In this document: positions 1 through 8,886 of the stretch, in pieces
Layout of the letters: every line of letters starts with the position of its first letter
Numbering within the stretch: the first letter of the stretch is position 1
Assembly (NCBI RefSeq): GCF_020781975.1
Contig: NZ_JAJGNI010000002.1
Coordinates: 186,001-250,000 of the forward strand
From: Microbacterium schleiferi
Lineage (GTDB): Bacteria > Actinomycetota > Actinomycetes > Actinomycetales > Microbacteriaceae
DNA length: 64,000 nt
Reading direction: 5' to 3'
The notes under the pieces: generated by a model
The model's input: the letters and a program-made list of their open reading frames with translations, nothing else
What the model was told of the DNA's origin: nothing
Databases searched by the model: none
Position numbers and translations under genes: made by a program

Positions 1-408
1 GACAACGCGAAGCGGCGCGCGGGCCTCTGTGACTTCACCCGCAAGCGCATCACGGTGTCCCGGTATCTCGCGGCCCGCCACGATGATGACACCAACCACC
101 AGACGCTGCTGCACGAGGTGGCGCACGCCCTCGCCGGCGCGGCAGCAGGCCATGGGCCGCGCTGGAAAGCGATCGCGCGAGACCTCGGCTATGTGGGCGG
201 GACCACGCACCACGGCGAGACAGCGACAGAACTCGCGCCCTGGGTCGGCGTGTGCCCCGCCGGTCACGTCGCCTACCGGCATCGCCGCGCGAGCCGGCAG
301 ACCTCCTGCGCCCGCTGCGCTCCCCGCTTCGACGAGCGCTACCTGCTCACGTGGACCAGGCGCGAGATCACGGCGTCCACGCGCCTGGCGGCGATGACCC
401 CGCGCTGA
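1..408 (+). CDS. SprT-like zinc metalloprotease domain protein (5' end outside window)
   Basis: The reading frame is open from the first base, so the true start lies upstream. The visible 135 residues contain HEVAHAL, an HExxH-type zinc site, followed about 60 residues later by a Cys-His/Cys-Cys zinc-ribbon pattern (CPAGH then CARC). This arrangement is typical of SprT-like domains, related to the protease domain of Spartan/SprT; the cellular role of the bacterial members is poorly known. The gene ends at TGA just before a strong hairpin shared with the convergent surface-protein gene. The family call is firm from the motifs, while the substrate is unknown. Confidence 0.8.
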   Translation, partial: DNAKRRAGLCDFTRKRITVSRYLAARHDDDTNHQTLLHEVAHALAGAAAGHGPRWKAIARDLGYVGGTTHHGETATELAPWVGVCPAGHVAYRHRRASRQTSCARCAPRFDERYLLTWTRREITASTRLAAMTPR

Positions 409-435
409 CGGCGGGGCTGCCGCCGGCGCCGCAAC

Positions 436-478
436 GCCCGAGCCCGCCTCCCACAGGTTACGGAAGGCGGGCTCGGGC
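436..478. terminator. Bidirectional intrinsic terminator-like hairpin
   Basis: A perfect 14-bp inverted repeat (436-449 with 465-478) with a 15-nt loop lies between the convergent SprT-like gene and the minus-strand surface-protein gene. It has no long T tract on either side, as is common in high-GC actinobacteria. Position and stem strength support termination from both sides. Confidence 0.75.
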
Positions 479-493
479 TGAGAGCGCGATTCG

Positions 494-1788
494 TTAGCTC
501 ACCGTGCGGCGCCGACGCACGAGCCACAGCCCGCCGCCCACCAGGGCCGCAGCGAACGCGGCTAGCGCGACCGACACACCGATGAGGCCGCCGGTCGAGG
601 CGAGGTCGCCGCCCTGCGAGGATCCACCAGGGGCCGCGCCGGGGTCGGCCGGGTTCGCCGGCGTCGCGGTAGCTACCGTGACCGACTGCCAACCGAGGAG
701 CGTGCCGTCGGCGGCGTAGACCGCAACCCGGTGTGCTCCAAGCGGCACACTCGAGGGCGTCACCATCGTGATGCGCGCGGCGCCCGACACCGTCGCCGAC
801 CCCAGCGCCGTGGGCTCGGAGAAGGCGAACACGTACACCGCGTCTCCCTCGTGACCGGCCGGCAGGGTGATCGTCACGGTGTCTCCCGGCGCGAACGGGT
901 TCGGGGCGACGGTGATGGCGTTCTCGAGGTCAGCGGTCAGCTCGCTGTCCGACGGGCGCCACTGATCGGTGACGCCGACCAGATAGACGACCTCCTGAGC
1001 GGCACCGTCGCGTGTTCCGAAGCTCGGAGTGATCGTCAACGGATGCGCGCCGGGACCGCCGACGGGCGTCGAGAGGGTCACCGTCCACGATCCGTCCTCG
1101 CCGACCTCGGCGCTACCGAGGGTGCCGTCCGCGTCCGCGATGCGCACGCCGGAGCCGGGCAGGCCCGTTCCCGTGACCTCGGTGAGCTGTTGGTCGGGGG
1201 CGTAGACAGCGCCGAAATCGGTCGTCACCGCAAAGGAATCGGCGATGTTCACTCGGTTGTAGAGGAACTGCGAGGTGGTGAGCGCGTGATCGACGATGCG
1301 GGTCTCACCGACGCATCCGTACCAGCCGTGATCGGGCTCGGTCTCCCAGGTGGAGGTGCCGATGATCCATGGCATGAAGTCAGCTGCCATCATCCCGCCA
1401 ACCGACGACGCGTTGCGCAGAACCGGAACGCCATCGACGTACATGATCGCGGTGTCGGCTGCCGGATCGTTCACGATGGCTACGTGGTGCCGAGCACCGG
1501 GTATGCGAGGACCTCCTGCGCGGTGATCGCCGACGCGGTGTCACCGATCTCGAAGATGGCTGCGGCAGCTGGTGTGTCATCGGGATTGGTCAGCGGAGCC
1601 TGCTCGGAGCCGATCACGAGCACCTTGCCTGCGGCATGGACGTTCTCGATGAGAAGCGTCTCGGCGGGGCCGACGAGCTGATTTCCGTCTTCAGCGGTAG
1701 CGACAGCGGGAACGAGGAGAGCGCACCCGAGCGCGAGTGCAGCACAGGCTGCAGCAGCGCTCCGAGTGACGCGTCGATCGACGGTCAT
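494..1788 (-). pseudogene. Sortase-anchored surface protein with LamG-like domain, frameshifted
   Basis: Read from ATG at 1788, the protein begins with a signal peptide (MTVDRR, then an Ala-rich hydrophobic stretch ending near VATA). The frame runs to a TAG at about 1480. The natural continuation lies in a different frame and begins HHVAIVNDP, a typical LamG/concanavalin-fold strand, followed by TAIMYVDGVPV. Restoring one G near 1490 gives an unbroken protein of about 430 residues: signal peptide, LamG-like region, two Ig-like or carboxyl-side repeats, then LASTG, a membrane helix and a Arg-rich tail. LAxTG matches class E sortase sorting signals of high-GC actinobacteria. An in-frame GTG at 1809 is an alternative start. 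The break may be genuine decay, phase variation or a sequencing error. No sortase gene is in the window. Confidence 0.75.
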
Positions 1789-1954
1789 GAACGGAGGATT
1801 CCTTTCCACGACGGCACCGGGCGATGCCGACGGGGGACGAACCTAACCGCGAAGGATGACAGAAGTTATCGCTAACATGGCCGCGACGTGAACGCGACTC
1901 AACGCCTCGCGAAACCCGCGTGTCGTTCGGTTTCGCCTCTCTCGGCGACGCAGT

Positions 1955-2494
1955 TCACCGAGCCGCGTCGACCTCGGCCGCGGCCAAAACCGCGTCGCGC
2001 CGACCCTCTTCGAGCCAGCACTGGCCGGTGACGCTGGCGGTGAGCAGGTGGCGAAGCGCGGGGCGCAGTCCCCGGAACGCCTCACAAGCGGCAGCAGCCT
2101 CGGGAGACGAATGATCGATCCCTCGCGCAGCGAGTGCGTCGATCACGGCCCCCGCCCCGAAGAGGTCCTCCACCGCGAACCTCAGTGCACCAGAACTGGC
2201 GTCGGTTTGCCCGACCGCGATCACCGCAATACTCGTGCGCGCCGCCCGACGGTGCTGTTCTGCGACGGCAGCGTCGGCTGCGGCGCTCGCTGTGCGCAGG
2301 TCAGCGCGGATCACGACGGCGCCGCGATCGGCGGCTCGTGAGGCGAGGAGCTCGGCATCCGTGCCCGAAGCCAGCACGTCGACCACGATCGTGATCTCGG
2401 CCGGCGCGACCCGGTCGAGGCCGGCAAGACCCCAATCGAAACGCACCTGGTACCGGGACTGTTCTTCGCGAGGCGCGGGCTCGACTGTCGGCAT
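1955..2494 (-). CDS. 2-phosphosulfolactate phosphatase (ComB)-like protein
   Basis: The 179-residue product contains RFDWGLAGLDR near the N-terminus, followed by a hydrophobic strand (ITIVVDVL). That is the characteristic opening of the ComB family, whose founding member dephosphorylates phosphosulfolactate in coenzyme M synthesis. Actinobacteria do not make coenzyme M, so the real substrate here is unknown. The frame extends upstream to 2641, but ATG at 2494 fits the family N-terminus and leaves about 40 bp to the divergent SRPBCC gene. It is about 60 residues shorter than classical ComB. Family membership is likely, while the enzymatic activity is only inferred. Confidence 0.65.
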   Translation of the reverse strand: MPTVEPAPREEQSRYQVRFDWGLAGLDRVAPAEITIVVDVLASGTDAELLASRAADRGAVVIRADLRTASAAADAAVAEQHRRAARTSIAVIAVGQTDASSGALRFAVEDLFGAGAVIDALAARGIDHSSPEAAAACEAFRGLRPALRHLLTASVTGQCWLEEGRRDAVLAAAEVDAAR

Positions 2495-2534
2495 CCGTCC
2501 AGCGTAGGGCGAGACCGGATGCGAGACTTGCCGC

Positions 2535-3062
2535 ATGCGCGTGCTCAGCAAGTTCACGATCGATTGCGACGCCGACGCCGCCTGGCGCGCTCTGCACTCA
2601 CCGCGGGTACTCGCCGAGGTGTACGGACCGTTCCTCGACATGCAGCCGCTGGAAGCGATCCCGACGCAGTGGGAGCACGGCCAGAATGCCGCAGTCGGGC
2701 TCAGCGTCGCCGGGCTTATCCCGGTCGGCCGTCAGCTCATCTCGATCACGGATGCCGAACGTGAGGTAGGCGGGGTGCGCGTGCGGATCATCCGTGACTC
2801 CGGGATGCCGCTGACCGGCCCACTCGCGGTCCTCGACGTCTGGGACCACCAGATGGCGGTGTCTCCCCTTCCGGATGGCCGCACCCTGTGGCGAGAGCGC
2901 CTCGTGATCGGTGGCACTGCTGCACCCGCGCTATGGCCGGGCCTCTGGGCGCTCTGGCAGTGGCGGGCAGCCCGCATCCGTCAGATCGCGCCGTCGTGGG
3001 CGCACGATCCGGATGCCGTGACGGCCGAGTCAGGAGAAGCCGACGCGGCCGCCACGGCCTGA
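2535..3062 (+). CDS. SRPBCC (START-like) fold protein of unknown function
   Basis: The 175-residue protein starts MRVLSKFTIDCDADAAW, where a beta strand followed by 'DADAAW.AL' is typical of SRPBCC/polyketide-cyclase-like proteins that enclose a hydrophobic ligand cavity. The middle has alternating strands (ERLVIGG near residue 120) and a C-terminal Trp-rich helix (LWALWQWRAARI), the long helix that closes the cavity. The last 20 residues are acidic and Ala-rich and probably disordered. It is divergent from the ComB-like gene and convergent with the FtsX gene. No specific ligand can be assigned. Confidence 0.65.
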   Translation: MRVLSKFTIDCDADAAWRALHSPRVLAEVYGPFLDMQPLEAIPTQWEHGQNAAVGLSVAGLIPVGRQLISITDAEREVGGVRVRIIRDSGMPLTGPLAVLDVWDHQMAVSPLPDGRTLWRERLVIGGTAAPALWPGLWALWQWRAARIRQIAPSWAHDPDAVTAESGEADAAATA

Positions 3063-3074
3063 CCTCCGAACCGG

Positions 3075-4547
3075 CTACTCGCTCAGCGCCGCCACCGGCG
3101 CGACGCGGGTTGCCAGGCGCGTGGGGGTGACTGACGCAACGACGGTGAGGATCGCCGTCGCCGCCACGATCACCAGCAGCGGAACCATCGGGACCGCGGG
3201 GTAGACGATGCCGGCCTGGATGATCCCGTCCGGGTTCGTGGGAACGCTGCCGAGGAGGGACTGCGCTCCGGCCCAGCCGTAGGCGATGCCGAGGAGAACG
3301 CCCAGGACTGTCGCGGTCACCGTCACGTGCACCGCCTCCAACAGCACCATCCGGCGGATCTGCGCGATCGAGACGCCGAGGGCGCGGAGGAGGCCCAGTT
3401 CCCGGGTGCGCTGGATGACGCCGAGGGTCAGCAGGTTCACGAGCCCGACGCCCGCGATCACCGCCGAGATCGCAACCAGTCCCATCATGATTGCCGCGAA
3501 CGTGTCCATGATGCTCGCGAGCTCAGGATCGAGCTCGCCCCCCGCGTTGGCCGTGAGCACCGCCTTCACCGACTCGATAGCTACCGCGAACATCGTCACG
3601 AGCGTCACGCCGATGACGATGCCGATCGATGTCCGGGCGGAGCGCTCCGGGTTCCGGTAGGCATTCTGCACCGCGAGCCGCGCAGGAGCGGAGCGCCCGA
3701 AAGCACGGCCGACCAGGCGCAGCGCCGGAGGCATGACCAGCGGAGCTGCCATCGTGATGCCGGTGAACGAGAGGACTCCACCGACGAAGGCGACGACCAC
3801 GCCGAGCGGTGAGACAAGTCCCAGCAGGATGCCCGCGGCAAGCGCAACCGCGCCGAGGGCGAACAGGATGCCGGCAACCGCGTGCTTGCCTCGACGGGCG
3901 CCTACCTCATCGGTGGCGAGGGGAACCGAGCCCGACACTGCCTGCAGCGGGGTGACCGCGAGAACTCGCCGGGAACCGATCCACGCCGCCAGCCACGTGG
4001 TGAGTGCGACGATCACGGCGGGCAGCAGCATCGACGGCGTGACGGGCGCGACGTGCACGCCATCAAGCCCGAGGCGGACTATCGCGATCTGCGCTCCGGC
4101 GGCAGAGACGACGATGCCCAGCACCGTGCCGATCGTCGCGCCGAGCACGCCGACGATCAGGCCCTGGGAGGCCACGCGTGCTCGCTGCGACCGCGCCGAC
4201 GCGCCGATCAGACGCAGCAGGGCGATCTGGCGCGATCGTCCGGCGACGACAGTCGCGAACGTGTTGGCCGTGACGATGCCGGCGACATAGACCGCGAGCG
4301 CGACGAGCAGGAGCGTGAGGAATCCGAGGATGAAGGCGAGGGTGCCGCTGTCGCCGATGTACGGGTCCGCCCGCAGCATCGCCGCCAGAAAGTCGGTCGT
4401 GGCGATGAGCACGACCCCGAACACGGTCGAGATTGCAGCGACCAGGATGCTCGCCCCCATCCCGCGTTCACGCAGCCACGCGACGTTAGCCCGGGCGCGC
4501 GGCACGCGCAGCGACGGCTTATCGACGGATGCCACGACCGCGCTCAT
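3075..4547 (-). CDS. FtsX-like ABC transporter permease
   Basis: The 490-residue membrane protein has a first helix at about residues 33-55, an extracytoplasmic region, and two FtsX-type bundles. One is around residues 80-200 (FILGFLTLLLVALAVYV) and the other is C-terminal (VAISAVIAGVGLVNLLTLG, then RTRELGLLRALG). The segment 'RxRELGLLRALG' is the classic FtsX/MacB coupling motif. It would form the membrane part of a MacB/LolCDE-type mechanotransmission complex. Its start overlaps the stop of the upstream ATPase gene by 4 nt, so the two are translationally coupled. Substrate is unknown; the adjacent two-component genes suggest export or resistance linked to envelope stress. Confidence 0.85.
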   Translation of the reverse strand: MSAVVASVDKPSLRVPRARANVAWLRERGMGASILVAAISTVFGVVLIATTDFLAAMLRADPYIGDSGTLAFILGFLTLLLVALAVYVAGIVTANTFATVVAGRSRQIALLRLIGASARSQRARVASQGLIVGVLGATIGTVLGIVVSAAGAQIAIVRLGLDGVHVAPVTPSMLLPAVIVALTTWLAAWIGSRRVLAVTPLQAVSGSVPLATDEVGARRGKHAVAGILFALGAVALAAGILLGLVSPLGVVVAFVGGVLSFTGITMAAPLVMPPALRLVGRAFGRSAPARLAVQNAYRNPERSARTSIGIVIGVTLVTMFAVAIESVKAVLTANAGGELDPELASIMDTFAAIMMGLVAISAVIAGVGLVNLLTLGVIQRTRELGLLRALGVSIAQIRRMVLLEAVHVTVTATVLGVLLGIAYGWAGAQSLLGSVPTNPDGIIQAGIVYPAVPMVPLLVIVAATAILTVVASVTPTRLATRVAPVAALSE

Positions 4548-5332
4548 GCGCCGACCTCCGCCCGACGAGTCTGCGCGCCGGCGTCGGCTGCCAGCATGTG
4601 AGCCGAAATCTGCTCGGCGGTCTGCGCGGGCTTGTCGGCGACGAGGCGCCCGTCGCCGAGGAACAGGACCCGGTCAGCGTGGCTGGCGGCGACGGGGTCA
4701 TGGGTGACCATGGCGATCGATTGCCCCCGGGTGCGGCTCGCTTCAGCCAGCAGAGCGAGCACCTCACGCCCCGAGCGCGAGTCGAGGTTTCCCGTCGGCT
4801 CGTCGGCGAAGAGCAGGTCGGGCGCGGTCGCCAGGGCGCGGGCTATCGCAACACGCTGCTGCTGGCCACCCGAGAGCTCGTGCGGCCGGTGATTCAAGCG
4901 CGAGCGAAGCCCGAGGGTGTCGATCAGCCCGTCGATGCGCGAGCGTTCCAACACACTCGGCGTGCGGCCGTCCAGGTCGAAGGGCAACAGGATGTTGCCG
5001 AGCGCATCGAGGGTCGGCACGAGGTTGAAGGACTGGAACACGAAACCGACACGACGACGACGGAGGATCGTGAGTTCGAGGTCACCGAGATCGGTGATGT
5101 CAGTGTCGCCGATCCACACCCGCCCGGCAGTCGGGGCGTCGAGCCCAGCCATGATGTGCATGAGGGTCGACTTGCCCGAGCCGGAGGGACCCATGATCGC
5201 GGTGAACTCCCCGCGACGGATGCCGACAGTGACGTCATCGAGCGCCCTGACCGTTCCGCTGCCGGAGCCATAGGTCTTGCCGAGGTTCTCTACGCGGGCC
5301 GCCAAGCCCATCTGCGTCGTGGTGATTTTCAT
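4544..5332 (-). CDS. ABC transporter ATP-binding protein (MacB/LolD type)
   Basis: The 262-residue ATPase has Walker A GPSGSGKST (residues 48-56), the signature LSGGQQQRVAIARAL, and Walker B LLFADEPTGNLD, the form typical of MacB/LolD-like ATPases paired with FtsX permeases. The last 25 residues extend beyond the core. It overlaps the permease gene downstream by 4 nt (ATGA), forming a two-gene operon. A 127-bp gap separates it from the upstream response-regulator gene and contains a small inverted repeat that could be a control site. Confidence 0.9.
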   Translation of the reverse strand: MKITTTQMGLAARVENLGKTYGSGSGTVRALDDVTVGIRRGEFTAIMGPSGSGKSTLMHIMAGLDAPTAGRVWIGDTDITDLGDLELTILRRRRVGFVFQSFNLVPTLDALGNILLPFDLDGRTPSVLERSRIDGLIDTLGLRSRLNHRPHELSGGQQQRVAIARALATAPDLLFADEPTGNLDSRSGREVLALLAEASRTRGQSIAMVTHDPVAASHADRVLFLGDGRLVADKPAQTAEQISAHMLAADAGAQTRRAEVGA

Positions 5333-5387
5333 ACCTCCGACGCTAGGAATCAGGCCCGTACCCCCGCGTCAGCCCGAAGTCGCGCCG

Positions 5388-5406
5388 TCATCCATCGGAA
5401 GGATGA
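5388..5406. promoter_or_regulatory. Small inverted repeat upstream of the ABC exporter operon
   Basis: TCATCC (5388-5393) and GGATGA (5401-5406) form a 6-bp inverted repeat with a 7-nt spacer, about 55 bp upstream of the exporter ATPase start. It could bind the neighbouring NarL-type regulator, but the arms are short and part of them matches the frequent GGATG oligomer of this genome. This is a weak candidate. Confidence 0.2.
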
Positions 5407-5459
5407 TTCCTCGGCATCCGTCTCGTGCGAGGCTGCGGCCAGCGGCCCCATGATCGGTG

Positions 5460-6128
5460 TCAGACCAGGCCGTGCTCGTAGGCGAAAACGACGAGTTGGA
5501 CGCGATCACGCAGCTCGAGCTTGCCGAGGATGCGACTGACGTGCGTCTTCACCGTTGCCTCGGAAAGGTACTCTCGCGCCGCGATCTCGGCGTTTGACAG
5601 GCCCCGCGCGGCGAGACCGAAGATCTCGCGTTCTCTCTCGGTCAGCTCGCCGAACGCTCGCGGCGCCGGCCGGGTCTGTTCGTCCCGGAAGTGCGCGAAC
5701 AGCTGCGCCGTGGCCGTTGCCGCGATCACCGCCGAACCGGAGTACACGCTGCGGATTGCGGCGAGCACGAACTCCGGCTCGGCATCCTTGAGCAGGAATC
5801 CGCTCGCGCCGCCGCGGATCGCGCGTGCGGCTGCCTCATCGAGGTCGAACGTCGTCAGCATCACGATCCGTGGCGCGTCAGGGTCCTGTAGCAAATGCGC
5901 CGTCGCCTCGATCCCGTCCATGACGGGCATCCGGATGTCCATGAGCACGACATCCGGACGCGTGTCTCGCGCCATCGACAGGGCCGCCTGGCCGTCTCCC
6001 GCCTCGCCGACGACGGCCATGTCGGGTTGGGAGTCGATCACCATGCGGATGCCGGCGCGAAAGAGCGCCTGGTCATCCACGAGCGCGACACGGATGACGC
6101 CCGGACCGGGGTTGCTCTGGTCGTTCAT
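5460..6128 (-). CDS. NarL/LuxR-family response regulator
   Basis: The 222-residue protein has a receiver domain (residues 13-130) with the acidic pair D18/D19, phosphoacceptor D64 in VLMDIRMP and the conserved Lys in FLLKD. A LuxR-type helix-turn-helix follows at about 155-215 (LTEREREIFGLAARGLSNAE). ATG at 6128 was chosen because its ATGA overlaps the stop of the kinase gene; the frame extends to 6191 without family similarity. It forms a two-component system with the upstream kinase. Probable targets include its own promoter or the adjacent FtsX-type exporter, which is inferred from position only. Confidence 0.9.
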   Translation of the reverse strand: MNDQSNPGPGVIRVALVDDQALFRAGIRMVIDSQPDMAVVGEAGDGQAALSMARDTRPDVVLMDIRMPVMDGIEATAHLLQDPDAPRIVMLTTFDLDEAAARAIRGGASGFLLKDAEPEFVLAAIRSVYSGSAVIAATATAQLFAHFRDEQTRPAPRAFGELTEREREIFGLAARGLSNAEIAAREYLSEATVKTHVSRILGKLELRDRVQLVVFAYEHGLV

Positions 6129-7345
6129 CGTGCCGCGGACCCGTGAGGTTGCGGTTCCGCGGCGAAGGGGAAGGTCGCCCGCACGACCCACAGCTCCCCG
6201 ACCATCCCTGCCTCCACTGCCCCACCGACCAGCCGCGCCCGCTCGCGCATGCCGACGATACCGTGGGTCACTCCGGCGGGGTCAGTCAGGGGCGCGGCAT
6301 CCGCCGCGGGCGGGTCGACGGGCTCCGCGACAGGATTCGATGCCCACAGGTGCAGACGGTCCGGGAGCCAGCGCATCGTCACCTCGACATCTCCGTTGCC
6401 GTGGCGGATGGCGTTCGTGAGCGCCTCCTGCAGCACGCGGTAGATGGCCAACTGCACGGCAGCCGGCACGTTCGCGGGAGGCATCGGTTCCACGTCTACG
6501 CGCACCGCGAGCCCGGCAGCTCGCACCTGGGAGTACAGACTCTCCAGATCGTTCAGCATCGGCTGCGGCGCCATCCCTTCGCTGTGGCGCAACTGCGCCA
6601 GCAGCAGCCGAACATCAGCGAGCGCGCTGCGCGCCGTCGTCGAGATCGTCGCGAGCGCGTCCTTCCCCGCCTGCGGATCGGCGTCGGCTGCGTACCGAGC
6701 CCCATCGGCCTGGGCGATGATGACGGCCAGCGAATGACCGACGACATCGTGCATGTCGCGCGCGATCCGACCTCGCTCCTGCTCCTCGACGCGTTCCCGT
6801 TCGGCACGCTCGCGCTCACGCTGGGTGCGTCGAGCGCGCAGGGACGTTCGAACCAGAGCACCCACGGTCCAGGCCAGGAGCAACGCGAACCCCGCAGCGA
6901 TGAGAACAGCGGCTGCCAGCGGAAGGACGCTCCACGACGCGGCACTGAGCAGCTGCGAACCGAAGAGATAGCCGGTGATGACGGCGGCCCCGACGATCGC
7001 CGACGAGAATCCGAGCCAGTACACCAGCGCGCTCCCGTAGGCTGCCGTCGCGTAGAGCACGGCAAAGATCGCGAGGTCGACGGGCGACGGTGGACGCAGC
7101 ATCAGCATCTGCATCGTCGCGCCGACCCACGCCGTAGCGAGCGCGAGGGGCGGCGAGAGCCGCCGCAGCGCGAGCGCCGCCGCGAAGAGAAGGCACATGA
7201 CCACGGTCGGCAGTGCCGACTCGGCTGCCCAGCCGCCGATCGTCAGCTCAAAGGGGAGACAGAGCAGCCCGAACACTCCCGCAACCGACACATCGGTTGC
7301 CACCTGGTACGGCAGGAGTTCACGAAAGAGTGCGGAGCGTCTCAC
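6125..7345 (-). CDS. Sensor histidine kinase (HisKA_3 / NarL partner)
   Basis: From GTG at 7345 the product is 406 residues. Five to six hydrophobic segments span about residues 18-168, with almost no extracytoplasmic loop, suggesting a membrane-embedded sensor. A short coiled-coil linker (ERERAERERVEEQERGR) leads to the phosphoacceptor H199 in RDMHDVVGHSLA, typical of HisKA_3. The ATP-binding domain carries the N box EALTNAIRH and a G box GIVGMRERA. An in-frame GTG three codons upstream is an alternative start, and the open frame reaches 7597 without coding character. It is coupled to the response regulator by a 4-nt overlap. Confidence 0.88.
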   Translation of the reverse strand: MRRSALFRELLPYQVATDVSVAGVFGLLCLPFELTIGGWAAESALPTVVMCLLFAAALALRRLSPPLALATAWVGATMQMLMLRPPSPVDLAIFAVLYATAAYGSALVYWLGFSSAIVGAAVITGYLFGSQLLSAASWSVLPLAAAVLIAAGFALLLAWTVGALVRTSLRARRTQRERERAERERVEEQERGRIARDMHDVVGHSLAVIIAQADGARYAADADPQAGKDALATISTTARSALADVRLLLAQLRHSEGMAPQPMLNDLESLYSQVRAAGLAVRVDVEPMPPANVPAAVQLAIYRVLQEALTNAIRHGNGDVEVTMRWLPDRLHLWASNPVAEPVDPPAADAAPLTDPAGVTHGIVGMRERARLVGGAVEAGMVGELWVVRATFPFAAEPQPHGSAAR

Positions 7346-7415
7346 CTCACCCACGCTACGGAACGCGCGCCCAGAGCGCGTCAGTCTGAAGATGTATGTG
7401 CGCCGGGCCGACCGC

Positions 7416-8819
7416 CTACGGTGCAGGCGTCCGCTCGGTCTCGGACTCGGTCTGCGACGGCGTCTCGGGCGCGGTCCGGTATTGCTCGGTGATGAGCCGG
7501 TACGACCGCGTCGCGAATGCGAGCAGGGCGATGACGACCATGGCAAGCCCCGCGAAGACGAACACGAGCGCGATGCCGCGCACCTCCCCGTCCCCAAGAA
7601 GCCATCCCCACGTCTGCTGGCCGCTCGGCGTTTCCATGTAGGGGATGACCCAGAACTCCGCGATCGGCGCGATCAGGAACGCGGTGATGGGGGCGGCTGC
7701 CGATTCGAAAGCCGCGGCGAACCCGAACACACGCCCCTGCGATCCGTACGGCACGACCTTCTGGATCACGGTCTGCTCGGCTGCCTCGACCGCGGGCACG
7801 AGGGCCATGTAGAGCCAGATCCCGACGGCGTAGAGCAGCCACCAGTCGCGGATCGTGAACAGCGCGCCCAGTAGCCCCATGCCCGCGACCACGAGCAACA
7901 TCGTGCGAATCGGGTTGCGTCCGAGGCCGAACCTGGCGATCAGGACGCCGCCGACGATGAACCCCGTCGCGGCGACCCCGAACACGGTGCCCCAGGCTTC
8001 GACACTGAACAGGGTCAGCCCGTACGGGTCCATCAGGGCGATGTAGACCCCACCGATGAGGTTGTTGAACGTCGAGAAGATGATGAGTGCGAAGAGCCCG
8101 GGCGCCAGTCTCACAGCGGTGATCGCGCCGCGCAGGTCGACACCGCGTCCGACGGATGCCGCCGGCTGCTCCTCGGGAATCCGGAGCAGGAGCAGGTGAA
8201 CACCCGCGATCGCGGTTGCGACGATGGCGATGAGCAGCGTCCACCCCATGCCGAGCGGGCCGACCGACAGGCCGCTGAACACGCTGGTGATGATGAAGGC
8301 GATCCCCTGCACTGTGCCGACCAGACCGTTGGCATTCGCGTGCCGCTCTTCGGGGACGAGGAGTGTCACGGTCGTCGACAGAGCGATGTTGCGCATGTTC
8401 TCGACGATGGATCCGAGCAGGATGATTCCCGCGAACAGCCAGAACCACGGGCCGTTGATGTCGACGAGCGCGGACTCCGGCTGAGCGAGGTAGAGAGCGC
8501 CTGCGATCAGAAAGGCCACCAGTGTGGCGGCAGCGGAGAAGACCATTACGCGATGCTTGCGATGCCGGTCGACGAGCGTGCCGAACCACATCGCGAAGAC
8601 GGCCAACAGCAGCATGTACGTGCCGCCGATGATCCCGGTCGCCACCACGGAGCGAGTCTCGAGGTACACCCAGAAGGTCAGCGCGAACCAGAGGTAGCTC
8701 GTCGTGATGTTCGCAGCCGCAGTGTTCACGAGAACGTGGAGGAACACGCGCTCGTTCGGGGTACGGATCAACCGCGTGCGCGGCGCAACTGTGGGATCCG
8801 CCGGAGCGGGAGTCGTCAT
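7416..8819 (-). CDS. Major facilitator superfamily transporter
   Basis: The 467-residue protein has about 12 hydrophobic segments. The loop between helices 2 and 3 carries GTLVDRHRKHRVM, the MFS motif A (G-x3-D-R-x-x-R). The overall pattern resembles the MFS_3/enterobactin exporter-like group of drug and siderophore exporters. The C-terminus is charged and Pro/Thr-rich. It lies downstream of the MocR regulator on the same strand with a 67-bp gap, and upstream of the kinase gene. A link to pyrimidine metabolism is possible but unsupported; substrate unknown. Confidence 0.85.
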   Translation of the reverse strand: MTTPAPADPTVAPRTRLIRTPNERVFLHVLVNTAAANITTSYLWFALTFWVYLETRSVVATGIIGGTYMLLLAVFAMWFGTLVDRHRKHRVMVFSAAATLVAFLIAGALYLAQPESALVDINGPWFWLFAGIILLGSIVENMRNIALSTTVTLLVPEERHANANGLVGTVQGIAFIITSVFSGLSVGPLGMGWTLLIAIVATAIAGVHLLLLRIPEEQPAASVGRGVDLRGAITAVRLAPGLFALIIFSTFNNLIGGVYIALMDPYGLTLFSVEAWGTVFGVAATGFIVGGVLIARFGLGRNPIRTMLLVVAGMGLLGALFTIRDWWLLYAVGIWLYMALVPAVEAAEQTVIQKVVPYGSQGRVFGFAAAFESAAAPITAFLIAPIAEFWVIPYMETPSGQQTWGWLLGDGEVRGIALVFVFAGLAMVVIALLAFATRSYRLITEQYRTAPETPSQTESETERTPAP

Positions 8820-8886
8820 GCGGGGAAGCGCACTGCGCGGCTCGGACGTCGGGAACAGCCGGATGCCGCAACTGGGGCGGTGGCGC

